From the NCBI GenBank assembly GCA_023974075.1, contig CM043800.1, positions 39,670,313 to 39,734,312 on the forward strand: a stretch of 64,000 nucleotides of DNA, written 5' to 3'. This document shows, piece by piece, positions 55,837 to 64,000 of the stretch; within the stretch, counting starts at the first letter, position 1; every line of letters starts with the position of its first letter. The position numbers and the translations under genes were made by a program. Source of the stretch: Chaenocephalus aceratus (Eukaryota; Chordata; Actinopteri; Perciformes; Channichthyidae). A model generated the notes under the pieces. That model ran no database searches. It saw only the letters and a program-made list of their open reading frames with translations, and was not told where the DNA came from.

Positions 55837-55985
55837 AGTGTCCGATCCCATCATCCAAGGGTCGTTTTCACTATAAGTAATGTTCTGGAAATGTCCTTTT
55901 TGAGCTTGAGACCTGAAAAACTGGCTTGGGGCTTAACAGGTTAGTCATTTAATCTTTAGTGACTACCCAACTTTTTTTAAGTCAA

Positions 55986-55988
55986 AAG

Positions 55989-56023
<35 letters not shown>

Positions 56024-56562
56024 ATTACTTACTTACTTAAATTATTTACTTACTTACTTACTTACTGACTGACTGACTTACTTTCTTACTGACTTAGTTA
56101 CTTACTTACTTACTTACTTACTTAAGGGAAGTGCTTTATAAATAAATTGTACTTACTTACTGAGTGACTTACTTACTTACGTACTTACTGACGTAGTTAC
56201 TGACTTACTTACTGAGTGACTTACTTACTTACGTACTTAAGGGAAGTGCTTTATAAATAAATTGTACTTACTGACTTACTGACTTACTGACTTAGTTACT
56301 TACTTACTTACTTACTGACGTAGTTACTGACTTACTTACTGAGTGACTTACTTACTTACGTACTTAAGGGAAGTGCTTTATAAATAAATTGTACTTACTT
56401 ACGTACTTACTGACGTAGTGACTTACTTACTTACTGACTGACTTACTGACTTACTTACTTATTTACTAACTTACTTACTTAGTTACTGACTTAGTTACTT
56501 ACTGCCTTACTTACTGACTTAGTTACTTACTAACTTACGTACTTTTTTATACTTACTTACAG

Positions 56563-56594
<32 letters not shown>

Positions 56595-56680
56595 GACTTA
56601 GTTACTTACTTACTCACTTGCTGACTTAGTTAAATACTTACTTAAGTTATTTACTTACTTACTTACTTAAGAAGTAGTTG
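55986..56680. repeat. (TTAC)n array with embedded LINE tail
   Basis: About 700 bp of CTTA tetranucleotides with GACT, GAGT and CGTA variants. The string AAGGGAAGTGCTTTATAAAT plus AAATTGTACTTACT recurs at about 56124, 56239 and 56366, so a unit with a LINE-tail-like core was amplified with the tetranucleotides. Confidence 0.9.
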
Positions 56681-57529
56681 TTGACGGACTCGAAATGTGT
56701 TAACTTGTGTTTTGAAAGCAGTCAGAATAGCCTATGATGTGCCAACAACATTACTGTTTCTGTATTTTGCACCAGGCCAATACACGACTCACGCTGAATT
56801 CAGCTTCTCGTTTACAGCTTCCTTTATTAGCTAACTCGTTAGTGAAGTAGACTGCTTGCTGTTTGTTTTGTTGTCGCAGCAGGGGGAGGTCTTATCTCAG
56901 CAGGCAACAACTGTTCAGTGAGACCCGCGAGAACAGTTTTTCATATCAAAATCATCCTGAATAATAAATGTTTCGCAGTTAAGGGGAGCAAACCGGGATT
57001 CAGGTCAGCAGAATCGGGCAAAATGTAACCTGCACAGCACCTGTTCAAGAATTGTGTAAATTGTGATAACGGAGTCCTTTTAAGACTCAATTGAAGAATA
57101 CATGACTTGTTAAGATTCATACGTTTCACAGAGCTCTGAAGATAAGGGACACGACTGTCTCCTATCACAATCTGGCCCTTAATTGTGTGCTGACAGGCAT
57201 ATGTTCTGGTCACTTTATGTTAAAAGCACTGTCAGAGGATCCATCTGTGTGTGTGTGTGTTATCTATATTTACGCTGCGTGCCATTCGCCATATGTGCAT
57301 TCTTCATTTAAGTGTTAGTGCTCCAAGGCCAATGTTGACACTTGGATTAGAGATGGGGTGGAGGAAGGGAGAGGAGCTGGGCTTAAAGACTGCGTGACCT
57401 TCAGAGGACGGGAGTGAAAATAAACGATAAGATGGAGGGAAGGGACGCTGCACTGCATGCTGGGGGATTTAAAGGCCTGAGGAGGGCGTAAGAAAACCTG
57501 CATGCTTCGGAGATTCTGGCCCGAGCTGC
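56681..57529. other. Unassigned sequence
   Basis: Short TG run at 57247-57260. Frames at 56941-57503 carry no known motif. Confidence 0.5.
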
Positions 57530-57586
57530 GTATCTACTCTGTTGTCTATTTTAGTCCTGCATGAATCTCCTTTACTCATTGTGCAT

Positions 57587-60500
57587 CAGAGGTGGGAAGT
57601 AGTGGAGTACAAATACTTCGTTACTGTACTTAAGTACATTTTTCTGGTATCAGTACTTTACTACTTATTTTTCTGACGACTTTTTACTTTGACTTCTTAC
57701 ATGTTGAACACAAACACCTGTACTTTCTACTTCTTACATGTTGAACACAAATACCTGTACTTTCTACTTCTTACATGTTGAACTCAAATACCTGTACTTT
57801 CTACTTCTGACATGTTGAACACAAATACCTGTACTTTCTACTTCTTACATGTTGAACCCAAATACCTGTACTTTCTACTTCTGACATGTTGAACACAAAT
57901 ACCTGTACTTTCTACTTCTTACAAGTTGAACTCAAATACCTGAACTTTCTACTTCTCACATGTTGAACCCAAATACCTGTACTCTCTACTTCTTACATGT
58001 TGAACTGAAATACCTGAACTTTCTACTTCTCACATGTTGAACTCAAATACCTGTACTTTCTACTTCTTACATGTTGAACTCAAATACCTGTACTTTCTAC
58101 TTCTTACATGTTGAACCCAAATACCTGTACTTTCTTCTTCTTACATGTTGAACTCAAATACCTGTACTTTCTACTTCTTACATGTTGAACCCAAATACCT
58201 GTACTTTCTACTTCTTACATGTTGAACCCAAATACCTGTACTTTCTACTTCTCACATGTTGAACACAAATACCTGTACTTTCTACTTCTTACATGTTGAA
58301 CCCAAATACCTGTACTTTCTACTTCTTACATGTTGAACCCAAATACCTGTACTTTCTACTTCTTACATGTTGAACTCAAATACCTGTACTTTCTACTTCT
58401 TACATGTTGAACACAAATACCTGTACTTTCTACTTCTTACATGTTGAACTCAAATACCTGTACTTTCTACTTCTCACATGTTGAACTCAAATACCTGTAC
58501 TTTCTACTTCTTACATGTTGAACACAAATACCTGTACTTTCTATTTCTCACATGTTGAACTCAAATACCTGTACTTTCTACTTCTCACATGTTGAACTCA
58601 AATACCTGTACTTTCTACTTCTTACATGTTGAACTCAAATACCTGTACTTTCTACTTCTTACATGTTGAACCCAAATACCTGTACTTTCTACTTCTCACA
58701 TGTTGAACTCAAATACCTGTACTTTCTACTTCTTACATGTTGAACACAAATACCTGTACTTTCTACTTCTCACATGTTGAACTCAAATACCTGTACTTTC
58801 TACTTCTTACATGTTGAACCCAAATACCTGAACTTTCTACTTCTTACATGTTGAACCCAAATACCTGTACTTTCTACTTCTCACATGTTGAACACAAATA
58901 CCTGTACTTTCTACTTCTTACATGTTGAACACAAATACCTGTACTTTCTACTTCTTACATGTTGAACTCAAATACCTGTATTTCTACTTCTTACACGTTG
59001 AACTCAAATACCTGAACTTTCTACTTCTCACATGTTGAACCCAATACCTGTACTTCTACTTCTTACATGTTGAACACAAATACCTGTACTTTCTACTTCT
59101 TACATGTTGAACTGAAATACCTGTACTTTCTACTTCTTACACGTTGAACTCAAATACCTGAACTTTCTACTTTTCACATGTTGAACCCAAATACCTGTAC
59201 TCTCTACTTCTTACATGTTGAACTGAAATACCTGTACTTTCTACTTCTTACATGTTGAACACAATACCTGTACTTTCTACTTCTTACATGTTGAACCAAA
59301 TACCTGTACTTTCTACTTCTGACATGTTGAACTCAAATACCTGAACTTTCTACTTCTCACATGTTGAACCCAAATACCTGTACTCTCTACTTCTTACATG
59401 TTGAACTGAAATACCTGAACTTTCTACTTCTCACATGTTGAACTCAAATACCTGTACTTTCTACTTCTTACATGTTGAACTCAAATACCTGTACTTTCTA
59501 CTTCTTACACGTTGAACTCAAATACCTGAACTTTCTACTTCTCACATGTTGAACCCAAATACCTGTACTCTCTACTTCTTACATGTTGAACTGAAATACC
59601 TGTACTTTCTACTTCTTACATGTTGAACACAAATACCTGTACTTTCTACTTCTTACATGTTGAACCCAAATACCTGTACTTTCTACTTCTGACATGTTGA
59701 ACCCAAATACCTGAACTTTCTACTTCTCACATGTTGAACTCAAATACCTGTACTTTCTACTTCTTACATGTTGAACTCAAATACCTGTACTTTCTACTTC
59801 TTACACGTTGAACTCAAATACCTGAACTTTCTACTTCTCACATGTTGAACCCAAATACCTGTACTCTCTACTTCTTACATGTTGAACTGAAATACCTGTA
59901 CTTTCTACTTCTTACATGTTGAACACAAATACCTGTACTTTCTACTTCTTACATGTTGAACCCAAATACCTGTACTTTCTACTTCTGACATGTTGAACCC
60001 AAATACCTGAACTTTCTACTTCTTACATGTTGAACCCAAATACCTGTACTTTCTACTTCTCACATGTTGAACACAAATACCTGTACTTTCTACTTCTTAC
60101 ATGTTGAACTCAAATACCTGTACTTTCTACTTCTTACACGTTGAACTCAAATACCTGTACTTTCTACTTCTTACATGTTGAACTCAAATACCTGTACTTT
60201 CAACTTCTTACATGTTGAACCCAAATACCTGTACTTTCTACTTCTCACATGTTGAACACAAATACCTGTACTTTCTACTTCTTTCATGTTGAACTCAAAT
60301 ACCTGTACTTTCTACTTCTTACACGTTGAACTCAAATACCTGAACTTTCTACTTCTCACATGTTGAACCCAAATACCTGTACTTTCTACTTCTTACATGT
60401 TGAACACAAATACCTGTACTTTCTACTTCTTACATGTTGAACTGAAATACCTGTACTTTCTACTTCTTACACGTTGAACTCAAATACCTGAACTTTCTAC

Positions 60501-61917
60501 TTCTTACATGTTGAACTGAAATACCTGTACTTTCTACTTCTTACATGTTGAACACAAATACCTGTACTTTCTACTTCTTACATGTTGAACCCAAATACCT
60601 GTACTTTCTACTTCTGACATGTTGAACACAAATACCTGTACTTTCTACTTCTTACAAGTTGAACTCAAATACCTGAACTTTCTACTTCTCACATGTTGAA
60701 CCCAAATACCTGTACTCTCTACTTCTTACATGTTGAACTGAAATACCTGAACTTTCTACTTCTCACATGTTGAACTCAAATACCTGTACTTTCTACTTCT
60801 TACATGTTGAACTCAAATACCTGTACTTTCTACTTCTTACATGTTGAACTCAAATACCTGTACTTTCTACTTCTTACATGTTGAACCCAAATACCTGTAC
60901 TTTCTTCTTCTTACATGTTGAACTCAAATACCTGTACTTTCTACTTCTTACATGTTGAACCCAAATACCTGTACTTTCTACTTCTTACATGTTGAACCCA
61001 AATACCTGTACTTTCTACTTCTCACATGTTGAACACAAATACCTGTACTTTCTACTTCTTACATGTTGAACCCAAATACCTGTACTTTCTACTTCTTACA
61101 TGTTGAACCCAAATACCTGTACTTTCTACTTCTTACATGTTGAACACAAATACCTGTACTTTCTACTTCTTACATGTTGAACTCAAATACCTGTACTTTC
61201 TACTTCTCACATGTTGAACCCAAATACCTGTACTTTCTTCTTCTTACATGTTGAACTCAAATACCTGTACTTCTACTTCTACATGTTGAACCAAATACCT
61301 GTACTTTCTACTTCTTACATGTTGAACCCAAATACCTGTACTTTCTACTTCTCACATGTTGAACACAAATACCTGTACTTTCTACTTCTTACATGTTGAA
61401 CTCAAATACCTGTACTTTCTACTTCTTACATGTTGAACCCAAATACCTGTACTTTCTACTTCTCACATGTTGAACCCAAATACCTGTACTTTCTACTTCT
61501 CTCATGTTCCAAACAGCTGGTTCCTTTAGTCTGAATGTGTGTTTGGTGGCGTGGTCATTATTCTTTAGAGTCACTGCGTGCCTATTGATTTGAACACGAT
61601 CCGTGGATCCATCACTTCCTGGTCTTCTCTAAAGAAGAGGGACCAATGGAAACGTCGTCATGTTGCCGTTGTTCAGCATGGAAACATTCATTAGCTAACA
61701 ATGACATTATTGTTCTATTAATATAAAGGGAGGTCAGGTACTCTTTAAAGCAGCTGCTAGTTATGGGTACTTTCTACTGAAGTACACTTCAAAGCCTTTT
61801 TACTTTTACTTGAGTAAAGAAGTTTAGTCAGTACTTCTACTTTCACCAGAGTATTTATAAACACGAGTATCTGTACTTCTACTTGAGTAAAGGATGTGTG
61901 TACTTTTGCCATCTCTG
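57587..61917. mobile_element. Giant copy of the CAGAGATGG MITE family (4.3 kb)
   Basis: Inverted relative to 15503-16359. Left end CAGAGGTGGGAAGTAGTGGA then AATACTTCGTTACTGTAC, inverted right end CAGAGATGGCAAAAGTACAC. The right part (61509-61917) matches the left part of the 15503 copy (inverted), including TTAGCTAACAATGACATTAT and GGGAGGTCAGGTACTCTTTA. The middle 3.8 kb is a 37-bp minisatellite. No clear 8-bp duplication is seen; instead an imperfect repeat of about 60 bp flanks it. Confidence 0.9.
57693..61508. repeat. 37-bp minisatellite, about 103 units
   Basis: The unit combines TTACATGTTGAACTCAAATA with CCTGTACTTTCTACTTC. Main variants: CTCACATG, CTGACATG, ACACGTTG, GAACCCAAA, GAACACAAA, GAACTGAAA, CCTGAACTT and ACTCTCTAC. 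Variant order repeats over several units, giving a higher-order pattern. Unit number is estimated from length. Confidence 0.97.
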
Positions 61918-61981
61918 TATCTTCTCTGTTGCATATTTTTAGTGGACTTTTGCATGATTCTCCTTTACTCATTGGACACCA

Positions 61982-64000
61982 GTGCCAGCGTAGCTATTGA
62001 TTCCCCCCCCCCTCTACTTTACTTATACATGCAGACTCAGTTGCACATCCTGCGATAAAAACTTAAAGGGTACTTTGTCCTGACGTACACAGACGCGGCC
62101 ATGTTTCACATATCAGACGTTAATATCGCAGATGAATTTCTCAGAGGAGACGCTTGATCTGATTTCTTCTTTGTTGTTCACCTCTGCTCGCCTGCACTCC
62201 CGTAGCAGTGTGAGTCCTCGGAGGTTGAGGGATACAAAAGCTCTGAGTAAAGCTCAGAGTAACCGTTCATTTCCTGCCGACATATTACACAGAGTGATGC
62301 ATGGCCTGTAGCTTTACTTGATTTATCAAAAATACACAAAGAGCACGACACAGCCAAACAAAAAGATGGGAAAAGGCCATTTGGAACCTGCTGAATGGGA
62401 GTGCTATATTTGCATAATTGGTTGTTTGCTTCAAAATGATGAATTCACCAAAACACACGCTTGAAAAACAGGGAGTTGTGTGTGTCCACCGCCAATCGAG
62501 CATCATATGTTTGTCTCTGCTTCTCTGCTTCTTGGGATTGCCGTGAGTTTAAAGCATGATACAAATGACAGGAAAAAATTCAAAATTGCATTACCAGCCG
62601 CAGAAATACATTAAGACATGAAGCCGAACGCTCGTAAACACAGGCGAGCAAACAAAAGTGATTATCTTTCAAACCTGAATAATACATGAAGGTGATCCAC
62701 GCTTTTGCTTTTTAATAATAAAAACCTCAGGGAGTGCTGACGACGTTCAATTTCAGAGGCTTTTTTCTCGGTGAGGATCTGATAACGCGGATTGTCATCT
62801 CGCCGCCGGTTGGCTCCGTTTATTTGACATTGGAGCGTCAATTCGGGTGAAACACGGCGACATTTCTATGTTCGTCAGCCTCTGAGTCTAAAAGTCCCTC
62901 CTGCTGTATCCTTCCATACCGCCAACCTTATAATGGATCCACTTAAAATGTTCAGTTCTTTGCTGGATGTCATTTTACACAAAGATTCCATGTTCAGCTG
63001 TTATATTTAACACCATGAATAACAGCTAGCCACCCTCACCTTAACTCTTAATCAAGCCCCCTTTGTGATCAGCTGGAGTGTGGCGTCCAATCAGAATCAT
63101 CAGCAGGAATGATTTTCTCCACTGGGCCCGGATATAATTATCCAATTTCAGCGGAGATACTGAATTAGGTGATTGATTCGACCAATATGTGTTTTTCCCT
63201 ATCCCAGGCCACAAGCACCACTTTGCATGAAGCAGAGAATGTGTAATTAGAAAAGTGCTCACCCAGGTCTACTGATCTTTGAATCAGGGAGTACACTTAT
63301 CTCAGGAGAGGACGATGCAGAAAAAGACATCAGCTTGTGAGCAGATTCCACCCCAAATTGATCCTGTGTGGATTGCCCCAAGTTGCAAGTGTCTAAAGTG
63401 ACGTGTAACGGATTGACCTACTTCCTTACATTTACATACATTGAGGATTACTAGCAAGTGTGTGTTGTAAAAGGATCAGATGTTATCTCTGCTCTGTAGG
63501 ATAATACTTTAAGTGTGAATCTATTCTTCTACGGCCTGAATCTGCTTCATGGTTTTCACTTTCTTTGATTCATTTGTTCTGTTTTTAATTCAGCAGGTGA
63601 ACCGATATGTTCATACAATAGTGTGTGTGAGATTAACTGTGTGTGTCGTATGTGCTCGTTGGTGTATAGGCTACTGCCTGAATATGCTTCATGGAAGGCA
63701 TGTTTTCCTATCAACAAAATCAGTTTATTTTATTCTTAATACCTCGGTTTCTTCTTTTATAAAGTCACATTTTCTTACATTTCAATAAAAACACACTTAT
63801 CGGTATTAATTATCTTGTATTTATTTGCAATTTATTTGAAGTTGAGGTAATCTAAAGGACAGGAAGTAATTAGATGACTTTTATATTTTGATTCTCCGAT
63901 TATGGTTTTTTTTAACAGATCGAGTCGTTTTTTTCAAACCCTCTCAAATCCTGCTTGTGAGAAATCTCCCTGTGAACAATGGCCCCATCACGGAGAATCA
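61982..64000. other. Unassigned, unique-looking sequence
   Basis: About 2 kb without arrays or terminal repeats. The short frames here carry no known motif. A weak likeness to the SINE body near 63350-63385 is too short to call. Confidence 0.4.

Larger units (their letters stand above)
53430..55936. mobile_element. TTAA-flanked element hosting nested insertions
   Basis: The left end is TTAAGCCCATTCC (TTAA 53430-53433) and the inverted right end TTAAGCCCCAAGCC (TTAA 55933-55936). The outer bases CCTG and CAGG are flank. The interior up to 54298 and from 55837 is its own sequence. Between lies another element (54299-55836). Superfamily is piggyBac- or Kolobok-like by target. Confidence 0.7.

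Noticed and set aside
57693..61508. Regular 37-bp repeats, superficially CRISPR-like
   Set aside because: Units are directly adjacent with no spacers, variation lies within units, and the genome is a vertebrate.
63340..63420. Possible SINE body fragment (CACCCCAAATTGATCC-like)
   Set aside because: Similarity is short and lacks both the pol III box and the tail.

Overview
This is vertebrate nuclear DNA, almost certainly from a ray-finned (teleost) fish. The sequence shows an L2-clade LINE with reverse-transcriptase motifs, tRNA-derived SINEs whose 3' tail is shared with a LINE, many short hAT-type elements with 8-bp target duplications, TTAA-flanked elements, long CA/TG and GATA arrays, and very little coding capacity. 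I found no intact host protein-coding gene, rRNA, functional tRNA, CRISPR array, operon or bacterial signal. Most of the longer open frames are artefacts of tandem repeats (Cys-Val from TG, Thr-His from CA, Ser-Leu-Tyr-Ile from GATA, a 19-residue periodic frame from a 57-bp minisatellite). The window reads as a gene desert or very long intron.

Layout. 0-8 kb: a LINE fragment, then a 40-bp minisatellite (1376-3419 and 5752-6488) split by a 2.3-kb insertion that carries a decayed YqaJ-type exonuclease gene and a THAP zinc-finger first exon, and closed by a 1280-bp hAT-type element with a perfect 8-bp target duplication. 8-20 kb: more hAT-type and TTAA-type elements, LINE tails, and two copies of a palindromic-end element (11.3 and 15.5 kb). 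20-31 kb: a SINE hit twice by hAT-type elements (21.65-23.56 kb), a threefold direct duplication with mobile elements between copies (23.86-25.14 kb), a foldback element (28.8-29.2 kb) and a dispersed segment inverted relative to 22.3 kb. 31-36.5 kb: CA repeat, LINE 3' ends and the best coding relic, a 5'-truncated L2-like LINE (33.7-35.6 kb), then a hAT-type element. 36.5-49 kb: LINE tails, a TTAA element, a 740-bp GATA array abutting a LINE tail, a SINE inside a LINE, a hAT remnant with a BED zinc finger, and an inverted partner of the 24.4-kb element. 49-57 kb: TG arrays around a recurring module, a 57-bp minisatellite, a nested stack (52.4-55.9 kb) and a TTAC array. 57.5-62 kb: a 4.3-kb member of the 15.5-kb element family whose internal 37-bp minisatellite has grown to about 103 units. 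62-64 kb: no recognisable feature.

No pathway is encoded. The interest lies in mobile-element architecture: nesting order fixed by target duplications, one short-element family whose internal satellite ranges from about one to about 100 units, a SINE/LINE pair sharing a tail, and several strong inverted repeats. Calls rest on visual reading; element ends and unit counts are approximate where stated, and superfamily names are inferred from terminal sequences and target duplications, not from searches.
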